DNA of 64,000 nucleotides from UBA2377 sp964525935 (GCA_964525935.1 CAZGJZ010000012.1:1-64000); one strand, 5' to 3'; counted from the stretch's first letter, positions 1 to 9,938 are shown. The notes: generated by a model not told the origin, from the letters alone. Translations and numbers: made by a program.

Positions 1-361
1 CGATATGAATTAATGCATTTCGAAAAAGAGGGGGGGTGTCTTCTTTGGTCGATTTTCCCAACCCTACTCCTCATCTATCGCATCCTGATATCAAAAACAC
101 CACGAATAAGGGAAACGACCGAGTTCGGATGTAACCTTCCGACGCCTGCAGAAGACCACGGAAGGTTATTGTTTCGAAAAAAGTTCGACACTAAATGTGG
201 TCAGACGACATCCGGACTCGATTGATTTTTCGCCTCGAAAGTGCGATGAAAAGCGGCGAGCGAGGAAGATGATGGTGAGATGAAATGCGTTTTATCTATT
301 ACCCCATCGAGATAATAAAAACGGCGACGACGATTGTGGAGTTCGAGAAATTATCACGAAA
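1..361. other. Window edge, no convincing gene
   Basis: There is no supported gene here. A 70-codon frame at 13-225 is possible, but it has no domain and no promoter-like context. A perfect 9-base inverted repeat (TAACCTTCC at 132-140, GGAAGGTTA at 160-168) surrounds a 19-base spacer. The last 100 bases are presumably the promoter and leader of the membrane-protein gene that starts at 362. Confidence 0.5.
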
Positions 362-850
362 ATGACTTTCCGAGCGTTTGCGATGGGAATCGCGGTCGCG
401 GTGCTTTCCCTCCTCGCGTTCCCGGGGACGTTCGTCGCGGCGTCTGCCCCTGCGACGGATGCACCCACCTCCGCGCCCACCTATTATTGCGACGATACCA
501 AAGTCATCCCCGTCGTTGGAGTTTCTCTCGCGTTCGCCTCGTTGGGATGGGCCTTGACGTTGTGGAATCTCTTGCTCTTTTTCAAATGCATGAGACCCGT
601 CATCAAATTGAAGACGAGAATCGTGGTAATCATCGTCTCCGTACTTCTCGCGTTGGCGTTCTTGGTTGCGGGGGGCGCCGTGTATACGACCTCGTGTCAG
701 GGCGTCATTCGGTCTCTCATCAACGAGGGACCCGGAACGTTGGCAAACGACATGCTCATCGCGGACGTGGTCATGACACCCGTCTTGACGGCGGTATGGT
801 TGGGGTACGTGTTGTGGTTCTCGTGCAGATGCCAATGTTTCGGGGGATGA
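362..850 (+). CDS. Small multi-pass membrane protein
   Basis: A 162-residue protein that I do not recognise. Residues 1-27 look like a signal peptide or signal anchor (hydrophobic stretch ending in VAASA). A Thr/Pro/Ala-rich segment follows. There are then three hydrophobic segments, near residues 48-72, 84-105 and 138-155. The C-terminus is Cys-rich (CRCQCFGG), which could be palmitoylated. The start is an ATG in an A-rich context. The general plan (few passes, scattered Cys) resembles the other small membrane proteins in this window at 22190, 34860 and 35711, so a virion-envelope or host-membrane role is a reasonable guess. No function can be assigned. Confidence 0.75.
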   Translation: MTFRAFAMGIAVAVLSLLAFPGTFVAASAPATDAPTSAPTYYCDDTKVIPVVGVSLAFASLGWALTLWNLLLFFKCMRPVIKLKTRIVVIIVSVLLALAFLVAGGAVYTTSCQGVIRSLINEGPGTLANDMLIADVVMTPVLTAVWLGYVLWFSCRCQCFGG

Positions 851-935
851 TGTTGAACAACGTGTGAATGAATGAATGAACGAGTGTGTGATTGTGGTAG
901 AATGGAGGACGTCGCGTTTCTTTCCCCACATTAAT

Positions 936-3900
936 CTACGAGAAGCCTTTCATGATTCCTCTCATCTTTTGAATGTTTCGTAATCGTTGAGCGTCCGCCG
1001 CCGCTTTGAGTGCGTTGATCGGGGGGGGTGGTGGCGGAGGAGGAGGAGGAGAAAGAGACGGTATCGATGGGGTATTCCCGTAGAATTCGTCCGTGGGTGA
1101 ATATTCCGGAATCGGTGGGGATGAAGGAGGCGATGTCGGTGAATACGTCGGGGAGTACGTCGGGGAATGGGGGGGTGAGTCGCCTTTTTCATCGTCGCTT
1201 CCGTACCATACCGGTCCGTCGTCGTCGTCGTCGTCGTTCTCCTTCTCCTCCTTTTTCGTCGTCGTCGTCGTCGTCGTGGGACCCGTATACAAAAACGAAC
1301 TCAACGCATTCATCGTACCGGTCGTAGTACTCGACGCCAAGGTGGGAATGGGTCTCGATTTTTTCGTGGTCGGGGTGGGTTTCACGCGTTCCTTCACGTG
1401 TTTCGCCAAGGTCTCCACATCCAGAATGAGTGAAAAGTTCGCGGCCGAGCCCACTGCGATTTGCGTTCCCACCGCTATGCGCGCGGACGTGTCTCGCATC
1501 GGATCAAACACGCCGTTGAGCGACCCTTCCACGAACGAGGCGATGGTCGATTCGTAGGACGCCTTTCCCAAGGGCGATTCGTTGTCGACGTGCATCCCCC
1601 CTCGTGTGACGTTTCGAATCGTCCCGGTATGCGTCATCGTGTCCACCAGCAATTTCAAATGGCGATCGTTAATGTACGAGGTGGAGGAGACGACGGCGCG
1701 AAGCTCGCGAAGCAGAACGGTTCTCGCCGCCTCGATTCCCAACGTCTCGAACGCCGCTCGAACCGAGTTCGTCGTGGTTCTCGCGTGGTCGATTTCCTCG
1801 TCCGAACAAAGATTCCACAACGTTTGCATCGCGACGCGAGGAGAATCGAGGAAGGCCTCGTTCGTTTTCCACTTTATCGAGACTTCCGTCCCCTTTCTCT
1901 CGATCGCCGACGTTCCCACGATCCCGTCAATCGCCATGGATTCAACGTGCGCGATGGCGCGCTGGGCGGCGTGGAAATTCGTGTTACGGAATCGAAACTT
2001 CACAATCGGCATCTCGTAGTTGCGCGGGAGTTGCGAGAAGAAACATGAGTGCGGAACGTACTCGTCCGATATCGATTCCGAGTGGAACATTCCAAGCGCG
2101 CGAAACTCGCGATACATCGTCTCGCGAAGCGACGTCAACGAACGATCCGACTCAAACAGTTTCTCGGGGGAGAAGGCGACGCGATACACCCAATCGTTTT
2201 CGGTATCGGTATCGACCATGGTGGAAAAAAAGACCGCTTCGTAGCGTCGTTCCCAATCCTCCTTCACGTCTTCACTCGCCTTGTCGAGATCCGAGGGGTG
2301 GGAGAACAACTCGCGCAGCGAGGTCTCGGCTCGAATCGTCTTTGCGATGTCCTCGGTTCGCGCGACGATTCGCACGACGGGGGTGCTGTCGTCTTTGTAG
2401 CGAAGCAACTCCTCGAGCCGCGTGAGCCCCGCCGTCAATTGCATCAAGGGGTTACTCACGTAATGGAATGAGGAGAGCGTCATTTGCGTCGCGGGTTCCG
2501 AGATGGATTGCGCCGCGATCGCCCCCACGCTCTCTGAGGTCTCCACGCGCGCCCTCTCGAATCTCACCACGAATCGTTCCATGAATCGTTCCACGTTTCT
2601 CCTCGTCCATCGCTTGACATCGATCAATCCTCGAGGAGTGTAACACGAGAGGAGAAGACAAATCAACAACGCGTTTCCCTCCCCGTAATGAATGCGAGAT
2701 TTCACGGCGTTCGAGAATTCCCTCGTAGACGATGACGTCATCGCGAGATTCCCGAACTCCTCGCGAGTTTTCGTCTCGGGAATTGAAAGACCTTGGAGTT
2801 TCCACACGTCGTGAATCGTCATCGCCACGATGTTTCGAATGAAGAGCGAATCATCGCCGACACTCAACAACGATTCCCCTTCGTCGTCGTCGTCGTCGCG
2901 CTTCGTATCGATCTCAATCTCCAAATCGATAAAGGACACGGGAAGAAGAAAATGGGTAAAGTCCATCTTCCCCGATTCCTTTTTAACGAAGTCCATCGTC
3001 TCGCGAACGAAGGCGCGAGCGAGACGAACGGCATTCTCGTAATCGTCAATTTCAGTAATATTTTTCTCTGCCTCCTCATCGGCCTTCACCCGATTCGTAA
3101 AGAACGAGGCGGACATCGGGACGAAGGATTCTCCCTTGAATCCGTCGTCTCCGTATTGGAATTGGATAATCGTGGAGTTGTTTCGCCGAACCGTGCCGTC
3201 CCCGCTTTGTGAGAGGTTCTCGAGCGATTTCACGAGTTGGCGCGCGGAATACCCCGATCTCCCGGTTTTCGTCGCGGTATCGGTGACCCCGACGTTTCCC
3301 GCTTTGGAATGCTTGAAAAAGTGCGCCGGACCCAATCCTCGGAAATAGTTGGTCTCGACGTACCCGCGCGAGATCGGCGTCCATTCCCACGGTCGGAAGT
3401 GTGGGAGAACTCGCGGACCTTTCGAGGCGTAGGATGAGGGGTTCGGGGGGATGCACGTCCCTCCTCCCGTCGTTTGTTGGCCGAGCACCTCGCACATTTG
3501 CGAGACGTTCGTGATGGATCCTTTCGAGCCCGCCAACACCATACGAAGCAACCCGTTCGTTCGTTTGTTGAGGTACCGACTCGTGCGTCGCCCCCATCCC
3601 TCCACCGTCGAGTTGTTGTTGGACGTGGCGAAGTGATCGATTTTCATTCTCCCGCGAAGTTCCGCGATCTCCGCATCGGAGGCGTTCACTCTTTGACGAC
3701 GAATCGTTTTTCGAAACTCACACATCTTATCCTCGTCGTCGCGCGAGAGGATGCAATCGTTCAATCCCATCGAGAATCCTTGCGATTCGCTCCATTCGTA
3801 CACGAGGAATTGGGAGTTCGAGATGAAATTCGAGGCGGCCTTCGACCCGAATCGCGTATAGACGGCATGGATGAGATTGTTGGTGACGTTCCCCATGGTG

Positions 3901-6761
3901 GCGGACGAGAGAATGCCGCACAACAACTCGCCGCGAAGCACGAGACACGCTTGGTCGTGTTCCTTGTTGAATTCCTTCCCATCCTCCTTCCCGTCCTCCT
4001 TCTCGTCCCAATCGACGAATCCGAATTTCTCGAGCGTCTTTTCCCCCATTCTTTCTTCTTTCGGAAATGGTCGATACGATCCACCGTAGGTGAAATCGCG
4101 CGGCAAAATCATGGAAAACGCTTGTTTCCCCGTCCATTTCACTCTCCACGCGTCCCCGGGGTTTTCGCCCGGCATGAATATCGCGGGATGAGGAAGTCGC
4201 CATCGATTCACATCCTCCTCGTCGTCCTCTTCCATTCCTCCTCCCGTATTGAAACACCGATTTCGCAATTGCATCATCGTCTCGTAATTCAAAAACGTCG
4301 AGGGAAGCGTCATGGAATAGACCCCGACGACGGCGTCGTAGACCAATCCCATCGCCGGACGATTGTTTTTCGGATCCACGATGTTTTCATCAATCGGCAT
4401 GAGAGTTTTCGCCTCGATCTCCGCGGGGAGGGATTGGGGAACGTGAAGATTGATTTCGTCCCCGTCGAAATCGGCGTTGAGCGATTTACACACCGACATG
4501 TTGAAACTGATGGTATGGACCGGCGCGATCGTCGCCTCACCGGCCATGATGGACGCTTTATGAAGCGAGGGTTGGCGATTCATGATGACGATGTCCCCGG
4601 GTTGGAGGGATCGCTCCACCACATCGCCCGGTTTCAACCTCTCGGCCGCGGAACGGCGTCCGGGCGATACGGTCGTTTTCTTCATCCGCCGCGTCGTTGC
4701 GACGACCCCCCCCATTCTCATCGCGGCTTCCTCCTCCGCTCGATCAATCGTCTTGAGATTGATCGAGCCCTCCCTCCCGTCTTGGAATTTCACGATTTTA
4801 CCCATCCTCGCGTCGCGAACCATCTCGCGACACGTTTCCAAATTGAAATCGGTGACGCGAATCGGTTTCGTCAAGACGTTGGCGATGGCGAGCGGGACGC
4901 GAATCTGATTCAATCGAAGCGTCGAGTCCGCGGTCGCGACGGCTCGCGCCGCATAATTCACGCGACCGCCCATCAAGTTTTGACGAACGCGACCGCGCTC
5001 CGCATCCTCGCCGTTCCCCTTCCCCATTCGTTGAACGAACGCTCGTGCCGTTGCGATTTGCGGGGGGGCGGTCGGTTTTCGAACGAGGGATGAAGTCGTC
5101 GGTTTCCCGTCGTTCGTCGTCGACTCTTTTCCGTTTCGTTTCGTCGACGATGCGGAAGTGGTGGGGCCGATGGAGCCGTTAGAACCGTTGGGAACGACGG
5201 GTTCGCGATGAATGACGTGCGTCGCGCTCGTCGTTACCCCGGCCATATCGAGCACGCCCTCGATTCCCGTTCCGCGCGAATTCAACATCGTATAGGTAAC
5301 GTGCACCTCATTTCGGAGCGGACTCGACGAGGACGACGAAGGACGGCGTGATCCTTTCTCCTTCTTCTTCGCACCGCGACGACGTCGTCCCCTTTGCGTC
5401 TCTTCCTCCTCCTCATCCTCCACCACCTCGTCCTCCTCGTCATCAGTCGAATCGTTTCGTTTATCGGAATCGTTCGATTGATCCGAGTCGTCGTTGTCGT
5501 CGTCGTCTCGTCGTCGCTCATGGAACGAATCCTCACTCTCGTCGTCGTCATCATCATCATCATCGACTTCTTTTGCCTCCTCCTCCTCCTCCTCTTCCTC
5601 CCCCACCTCCACCTCTTCCGATTCTTCATCCAATGCCCCATTCTTCGGTTTCCTGCGTCGTTTTCGATTCGGTTTCACTCGTCGTCGCTCTTTGCCGGTT
5701 GAAACGGTCGAGACGGCGGCGGCGCTCGACAATTTCGTCACCATCCCGACCGAGCGTTTCGAGACGACGCCGCCCTTCCGGGAATCCCACACCGCTCGTG
5801 TCGCATTCACCAGATCCTCGTAGTTGTTTTGAAGCACGAATTCCGGGGTGGCGGGATCCGAACGCGCGCGCTTCGCAATCTCGTTCATGCGAATCACCGC
5901 GGAGTACAACGTCGTGAGCGAATCCGCATACGTGTTTCCGTTGTGGACGGAGTACGGACGCGCGTTGTTGGGAATCACCGAGACGTTTTTGCGCACGAGC
6001 CACGCGGGGTGCGCCCACTTCGTCTTGTAGCCCACCGATTCCCATACCCAATCCGGTTTACTCTCCAAAAAGGCGGCGACCTCATCCGGGGAATGCGTTA
6101 CCGTGATGGTGTATTGCTCGTTTCCCCCCTTTTTCTCCTTTTTCTCCTTTTTCCCCTCGTTCTTAACCTTTGAGTGTTTGTAAACCACGAGAACGTGCGT
6201 TTTGCTCATCGATCGCATAATGGTCGGCAATCTCGCGTTGCACGACGGACACCACGTTTTTCGAGTCGAGACTTCCACCTCGCCGCCGCCGCCGCCGTCC
6301 CCGCCGTCCCCATCGTCTCCCCCCTCCCCCCTCTCGCCCCCGTCGAGCGTCCCCTCATATCGAACGTACGGAAACGTCGCGTTACAATTCGGGGTTTGAC
6401 ACACCACCTTCATCGCACGAATCACGTGCGACATGAACATGTCGGGAATCACGGCGCACGCCAACTCGATGCACCCCATATGACCCGGACACGTCTCCTC
6501 GGTTCCGTGACACGTGAGACACCGCTCCGTCCGCGTGATGGGCCCCATGTGGCGGTCGTCCAGCGTTCCCATGGAATCGGGGATCGACAGCGTTCGCCCT
6601 CCCACCTCGCGATCGACGGTTACCACCGACATCTCCCGCGTGCGTTCCGGCGAGGTCAACCCGTGTTGAATCGCCCGGACGGTTCCCTCCGCCGAGGTCG
6701 CCTCGTTCATGAACGACGTTCCCTCACTCTCCGAGGAGACGGGCGGTGCTTTCCTCTTCAT
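936..6761 (-). CDS. RPB1: DNA-directed RNA polymerase II-like largest subunit (RPB1) with CTD-like tail
   Basis: A 1941-residue largest subunit of a eukaryote-type RNA polymerase. Visible landmarks in order: the N-terminal zinc site (CLTCHG...CPGHMG); a second Cys pair (CPSC); a very acidic Ser/Lys-rich insertion at about residues 357-477; the conserved GGRVNYAARAV region; the catalytic NADFDGDE loop near residue 760, which holds the Mg-binding aspartates; the GQQTTGGG and LPHF region; and the bridge-helix/trigger-loop segment AIAAQSISEPATQMTL near residue 1420. The tail (plus-strand 1084-1180) contains SPTYSPTYSPTSP and EYSPTDE, close to the YSPTSPS heptad of cellular polymerase II. A Pro run and a short basic helix follow. 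Translation is taken from the Met preceding KRKAPP; an upstream in-frame ATG at 6827 would add 22 residues. The gene is divergent from the RPB6-like gene. No second-largest subunit lies in the window. Confidence 0.97.
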   Translation of the reverse strand: MKRKAPPVSSESEGTSFMNEATSAEGTVRAIQHGLTSPERTREMSVVTVDREVGGRTLSIPDSMGTLDDRHMGPITRTERCLTCHGTEETCPGHMGCIELACAVIPDMFMSHVIRAMKVVCQTPNCNATFPYVRYEGTLDGGERGEGGDDGDGGDGGGGGEVEVSTRKTWCPSCNARLPTIMRSMSKTHVLVVYKHSKVKNEGKKEKKEKKGGNEQYTITVTHSPDEVAAFLESKPDWVWESVGYKTKWAHPAWLVRKNVSVIPNNARPYSVHNGNTYADSLTTLYSAVIRMNEIAKRARSDPATPEFVLQNNYEDLVNATRAVWDSRKGGVVSKRSVGMVTKLSSAAAVSTVSTGKERRRVKPNRKRRRKPKNGALDEESEEVEVGEEEEEEEEAKEVDDDDDDDDESEDSFHERRRDDDDNDDSDQSNDSDKRNDSTDDEEDEVVEDEEEEETQRGRRRRGAKKKEKGSRRPSSSSSSPLRNEVHVTYTMLNSRGTGIEGVLDMAGVTTSATHVIHREPVVPNGSNGSIGPTTSASSTKRNGKESTTNDGKPTTSSLVRKPTAPPQIATARAFVQRMGKGNGEDAERGRVRQNLMGGRVNYAARAVATADSTLRLNQIRVPLAIANVLTKPIRVTDFNLETCREMVRDARMGKIVKFQDGREGSINLKTIDRAEEEAAMRMGGVVATTRRMKKTTVSPGRRSAAERLKPGDVVERSLQPGDIVIMNRQPSLHKASIMAGEATIAPVHTISFNMSVCKSLNADFDGDEINLHVPQSLPAEIEAKTLMPIDENIVDPKNNRPAMGLVYDAVVGVYSMTLPSTFLNYETMMQLRNRCFNTGGGMEEDDEEDVNRWRLPHPAIFMPGENPGDAWRVKWTGKQAFSMILPRDFTYGGSYRPFPKEERMGEKTLEKFGFVDWDEKEDGKEDGKEFNKEHDQACLVLRGELLCGILSSATMGNVTNNLIHAVYTRFGSKAASNFISNSQFLVYEWSESQGFSMGLNDCILSRDDEDKMCEFRKTIRRQRVNASDAEIAELRGRMKIDHFATSNNNSTVEGWGRRTSRYLNKRTNGLLRMVLAGSKGSITNVSQMCEVLGQQTTGGGTCIPPNPSSYASKGPRVLPHFRPWEWTPISRGYVETNYFRGLGPAHFFKHSKAGNVGVTDTATKTGRSGYSARQLVKSLENLSQSGDGTVRRNNSTIIQFQYGDDGFKGESFVPMSASFFTNRVKADEEAEKNITEIDDYENAVRLARAFVRETMDFVKKESGKMDFTHFLLPVSFIDLEIEIDTKRDDDDDEGESLLSVGDDSLFIRNIVAMTIHDVWKLQGLSIPETKTREEFGNLAMTSSSTREFSNAVKSRIHYGEGNALLICLLLSCYTPRGLIDVKRWTRRNVERFMERFVVRFERARVETSESVGAIAAQSISEPATQMTLSSFHYVSNPLMQLTAGLTRLEELLRYKDDSTPVVRIVARTEDIAKTIRAETSLRELFSHPSDLDKASEDVKEDWERRYEAVFFSTMVDTDTENDWVYRVAFSPEKLFESDRSLTSLRETMYREFRALGMFHSESISDEYVPHSCFFSQLPRNYEMPIVKFRFRNTNFHAAQRAIAHVESMAIDGIVGTSAIERKGTEVSIKWKTNEAFLDSPRVAMQTLWNLCSDEEIDHARTTTNSVRAAFETLGIEAARTVLLRELRAVVSSTSYINDRHLKLLVDTMTHTGTIRNVTRGGMHVDNESPLGKASYESTIASFVEGSLNGVFDPMRDTSARIAVGTQIAVGSAANFSLILDVETLAKHVKERVKPTPTTKKSRPIPTLASSTTTGTMNALSSFLYTGPTTTTTTTKKEEKENDDDDDDGPVWYGSDDEKGDSPPHSPTYSPTYSPTSPPSSPPIPEYSPTDEFYGNTPSIPSLSPPPPPPPPPPINALKAAADAQRLRNIQKMRGIMKGFS
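1084..1180 (-). other. CTD-like heptad repeats in RPB1
   Basis: This DNA encodes a run of Ser-Pro-Thr-Tyr units (SPTYSPTYSPTSPP, then PEYSPTDEF). They match the YSPTSPx register of the RNA polymerase II C-terminal domain over about three to four units. The repeats lie between an acidic linker and a polyproline stretch near the end of the protein. Confidence 0.8.
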
Positions 6762-6862
6762 CGGCAAGTGTGTGGAGAGGGACTGAGAATGGGGGAGGGG
6801 GAAGTGGGGGAAGTGGGGAGGGGACAAAATGTGTGGGGAAATTTTTTTTAGAAACTCTCAAA

Positions 6863-6890
6863 AAATCACAATTTTTTTCAAAGGACCTCC
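6863..6890 (+). promoter_or_regulatory. AAAATCACAA-type promoter element
   Basis: AAAATCACAATTTTTTTCAA lies about 20-40 bases before the ATG at 6904. The same 20 bases occur before the minus-strand gene starting at 60647, in the same orientation relative to the gene. The core AATCACAA recurs upstream of several other genes in the window. Confidence 0.55.
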
Positions 6891-6903
6891 CCCGCCGCTC
6901 GAA

Positions 6904-7623
6904 ATGTCGCTTTTCGCGTGTACCGAAATTGCCGAGATTGCTGAACTCGTCGCTGTGGTCGGAAAAGACTGGCAGATCCCTCTGGAGGGCGAATCTCTCG
7001 ACCGATTCAAACCGTTTCTCTCAAAGCTCATCGAGTCGAAAGTCGTGTCGCTGGGCAACGCCGTCGACGCGCACGCCGTCGACGAGACCCCGACGAAGAG
7101 TCGCAAGCGTCCGTCGAACAAGATAACCATGAAGCAACTTACTCGATGTGCGAATCCCGCCGCCCCGAATCGCCGATTCCCGCCGGTCGGGACCGTCATG
7201 TATCTCACGGAGTTTGAGAAGCTGCATGCGCTCAACGTGTCGCTGGCGAAGAATGTGGACCCGGTCTCTCTCATGCGTCTCATCTTGCGTTTTCACTCAA
7301 AGACCACCCTGCAAATCAAAGAGGTGATCGACGATCGAGTCATCTACGGACCCCACAATCGCGAGGAACATTGGTTGCACCCCTACATCGACGAGGAATC
7401 CAAGATCGAGCTCGATTTATCGAAAATGTGGTGCTACGAGAGGGAGTTCAGCTCCTTCGTGCGCGCCGCGAAACGCGCAATGATGCTCGGGCGTCGCAAA
7501 CGCATCGAAGAGCACGACGCGCGAAAACGCGGGAGGTTCATCGCCGCCGCCGCCGCGCCCGAGGAAGGAGGAGACGACGACGACGACGACGAGGAGGCGG
7601 AGGATGAGGAGGAAGATGACTAA
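6904..7623 (+). CDS. RPB6-like RNA polymerase subunit candidate
   Basis: A 239-residue protein. The middle part resembles the RPB6/omega fold. A segment YLTEFEKLHAL parallels the family's YMTKYERARVL, then DPVSLMRLILRFH parallels its DPLxIAMKEL, then TLQIKEVI and a Trp-containing C-terminal strand follow in the order seen in RPB6. Flanking regions are a non-conserved N-terminal domain, a basic stretch (RKRIEEHDARKRGR) and an acidic Asp/Glu tail. The start at 6904 is preferred over the in-frame ATG at 6829 because the intervening DNA is AT-rich promoter sequence. The gene is divergent from RPB1, which fits a polymerase role. The similarity is short and judged by eye, so this is a candidate only. 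Confidence 0.45.
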   Translation: MSLFACTEIAEIAELVAVVGKDWQIPLEGESLDRFKPFLSKLIESKVVSLGNAVDAHAVDETPTKSRKRPSNKITMKQLTRCANPAAPNRRFPPVGTVMYLTEFEKLHALNVSLAKNVDPVSLMRLILRFHSKTTLQIKEVIDDRVIYGPHNREEHWLHPYIDEESKIELDLSKMWCYEREFSSFVRAAKRAMMLGRRKRIEEHDARKRGRFIAAAAAPEEGGDDDDDDEEAEDEEEDD

Positions 7624-7643
7624 ACAAGTAAAGTACGTGTGTG

Positions 7644-8156
7644 TTATGCCGCCGAGTCATGAAGTCGTTCTCGTTTTTTCATCAGCGAATCCAAATGGAC
7701 CAACGCCTTGTGTCTGAATCGCATCAGGGTCGTCGCCGCGTCCAAGATGCGACGCATTTGGTTCTTTTTCCATCGCGTATTCCAAACCCTCGCGGCCTCA
7801 ATCGCGTGATATTCGGTGTGCAAGGTATCGATCGCTCTGTTGTAGAAGGCCACCATGGCACTCGCCTCTTCAATCTCGCGATCGCATACGGTTATCAAGA
7901 ACATCCTCTCCAAGCGCGGATCGAGTTCGCGAGAACACGTCGGACACTCCGGTCGGACGCGCGCCCAACTCTCCAAACATGCCGCGTGGAACGCGTGGTT
8001 CCCCCACACGCATCGCTCGATCTTTTCCGATTCTTCCACCGATCCCAAACATATCGCACACGATGGTGAACCCGTCTCGCTCTCCTCCGTCCTTCCGAGA
8101 ACGTTCGCGCCGACGTTCGGGGCGCTCTCGGACGCCGATTCAACCTCGGTTTCCAT
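7644..8156 (-). CDS. RING-H2 finger protein, probable E3 ubiquitin ligase
   Basis: A 170-residue protein with a RING-H2 domain at about residues 33-75. The ligands visible are CAIC, a further Cys, then HAFHAAC, then a conserved Trp and CPTC. This pattern is typical of E3 ligases that recruit E2 enzymes. The C-terminal half is helical and rich in Arg, Glu and Ala, with no transmembrane segment, and is likely the substrate-binding part. It is tail-to-tail with the RPB6-like gene, 20 bases apart. Together with the Skp1-like protein at 31634 it suggests that the virus redirects host ubiquitination. Confidence 0.85.
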   Translation of the reverse strand: METEVESASESAPNVGANVLGRTEESETGSPSCAICLGSVEESEKIERCVWGNHAFHAACLESWARVRPECPTCSRELDPRLERMFLITVCDREIEEASAMVAFYNRAIDTLHTEYHAIEAARVWNTRWKKNQMRRILDAATTLMRFRHKALVHLDSLMKKRERLHDSAA

Positions 8157-8294
8157 GTTTTCGACGAGAGTGGAGCGGCGCGGCGTCTCGATCGCAATCG
8201 CGAATTGTGAATGATCCTTGTTGCGATTTCAAATTTATGAGCCGCCTCGGACACCCGCCTTTTAAAAAACCGACTCGTCGGCGTCGTCGTCATC

Positions 8295-9938
8295 ATGACG
8301 GTGGAGTGTGCGAGCGACGCGTGGTCGATCGAGCCGTTCGATCCGACCTCCTCGTGTACGTTTCCCACCGCCGCGATACTCGTTCTCGGGATGCTGGTGC
8401 TGGGCGCGCTCGGGGTGATTGTGGCCGTCTCGTGCATGTCGATCGGACACCGGCGACGCATCTTCTCCTCGGGGAGAACCCTCACCATCGTTCTCATCGT
8501 CCTCTCCGACTTCTTCGTATTCAACACCTTTGCGCTCTTCGTGCGGAGTTGCGTCTACGTCCTTACCTTTTACCAAACCGAAAACGTCCTGGCGAATCGC
8601 GCGGTTCTCTTGGCGGTTTTCTCCGCGACGTTTGCGCTCTTCGTCGAGTTCCTCATGCGGTCCTTCGGTTTCATCACCCAATCCCAAGTCACCGTCCTCG
8701 TATGGACGCTCGTGGGTTCCACCCTCGTCTCGTGTTTCGGCCACGTCTACATCTACACCCACAAACCCGGAAGCGACATGAAACGGCGAATCGGATATCT
8801 CGTGAAGGAGGCGAAACTCGAGTGGAAATCCGGACGGCCCTCCGCGCGCGTCAACGTCATCACCGACGATACGGACGTCTCGACGACGTCATCGAATCGG
8901 GATGAGGACGAAGAGGACGACGACGACGACGACGATGTCGAGGCGGGGGGGGGCGTCTCGAGCGATCCCAAGGAGGACACGAAGCGAATCGTTCTCTTCG
9001 TGAACGATTTACACGATCACGGCATTCTGTCGGATACGGAATTTCACGAGTTTCTCGTGGATTTTCTGGGAAAGTCCGTCGCCGATTCGGAGTACGCCTC
9101 GTACGTGAAATCCTTACCCAACGAACGCGTCGACGATCGCATTTTCAACAACGACGATGACGGCGACGAGGCGGGGAAGAAAAAGGTGAAGCGGAAACCG
9201 AGGAGGAAATCCGTGTTGATGAGCGCGCTCGAACACAACAAACGCAAACGACTCGCCGCGAAACGTCGCGCGCGGTCCGCCTCCTCCGTCTCCTCCTCCT
9301 CTTCCTCTTCTTCTTCCTCATCATCCTCAGACGCCTCGTCGGTCTCGTCCGACTCCTCCGAGAGCGCCGCGGAGGAGTCGGAGGACGAGGAGGATGTGGA
9401 ACCCCGTTCCAATTTGCGTCGTCGGAGACCGGTGAAGGGAGGGGCCGAGGCGACGACGACATCCGAAAAAAGGAAACGCGAGGTGGTCGTTCTCACGACG
9501 CGCGAGATCCTTCGCGATTTGCGTCAAATCGAAATCCAATTCTTCGAAAACAAACGCGTGCGATACGTCGAGCGCGCGCGCTTAAACGTCGTGACGTTTT
9601 CCCTGGATGCCGTGTTCACGCTCGCGATGGGAGTGTGTTCCCAAATGGGCGTGCCGTATGCGACCTACGTCACGTTCCTGTGCGCGAGTCTCCCGATGTT
9701 GGCGATCCCCGCGATCCAGGATTTTCGCGAGGCGAAGGAGGACGCGGGGCGCGAACCCGTCACCGATCGCGGGATGCCCGAGCGGCTACACGGGTGCGTT
9801 CGAAACGCCGTGGTCGGGTCCGTGGTCGGGTTCGTCTTCTCGCTTTTCGTGTTTGCGGTGTTCCTCGTGTGCATCTACATCTTCTCAGTCGGGGGGTATA
9901 TAGCCGCGATATGGAGAAACCTTACGGGAGGTGGGTGA
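8295..9938 (+). CDS. Multi-pass membrane protein with long charged internal loop
   Basis: A 547-residue protein of unknown function. Four hydrophobic segments lie in the first 160 residues (near 25-48, 60-84, 101-120 and 133-155) and three near the C-terminus (about 434-453, 460-480 and 508-537). Between them is a long soluble region with an Asp/Glu run, a folded-looking stretch, a Lys/Arg cluster and a pure Ser run followed by Glu/Asp. The 4 plus 3 layout with a charged middle resembles the protein at 49038. A role in the virion membrane or in a host organelle is possible. Upstream is an AT-rich TTTTAAAAAA stretch that may be the promoter. Confidence 0.8.
   Translation: MTVECASDAWSIEPFDPTSSCTFPTAAILVLGMLVLGALGVIVAVSCMSIGHRRRIFSSGRTLTIVLIVLSDFFVFNTFALFVRSCVYVLTFYQTENVLANRAVLLAVFSATFALFVEFLMRSFGFITQSQVTVLVWTLVGSTLVSCFGHVYIYTHKPGSDMKRRIGYLVKEAKLEWKSGRPSARVNVITDDTDVSTTSSNRDEDEEDDDDDDDVEAGGGVSSDPKEDTKRIVLFVNDLHDHGILSDTEFHEFLVDFLGKSVADSEYASYVKSLPNERVDDRIFNNDDDGDEAGKKKVKRKPRRKSVLMSALEHNKRKRLAAKRRARSASSVSSSSSSSSSSSSSDASSVSSDSSESAAEESEDEEDVEPRSNLRRRRPVKGGAEATTTSEKRKREVVVLTTREILRDLRQIEIQFFENKRVRYVERARLNVVTFSLDAVFTLAMGVCSQMGVPYATYVTFLCASLPMLAIPAIQDFREAKEDAGREPVTDRGMPERLHGCVRNAVVGSVVGFVFSLFVFAVFLVCIYIFSVGGYIAAIWRNLTGGG

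Noticed and set aside
132..168. 9-base inverted repeat as terminator or attachment site
   Set aside because: The stem is short and the loop long, with no T run and no recombinase gene nearby.
13..225. 70-codon frame at the window start
   Set aside because: Composition and context do not support it. It may be the end of something outside the window, but no such evidence exists.
3474..5093. 539-codon plus-strand frame
   Set aside because: It lies antisense to the conserved core of RPB1 (including NADFDGDE). It is a shadow produced by GC-rich third positions.
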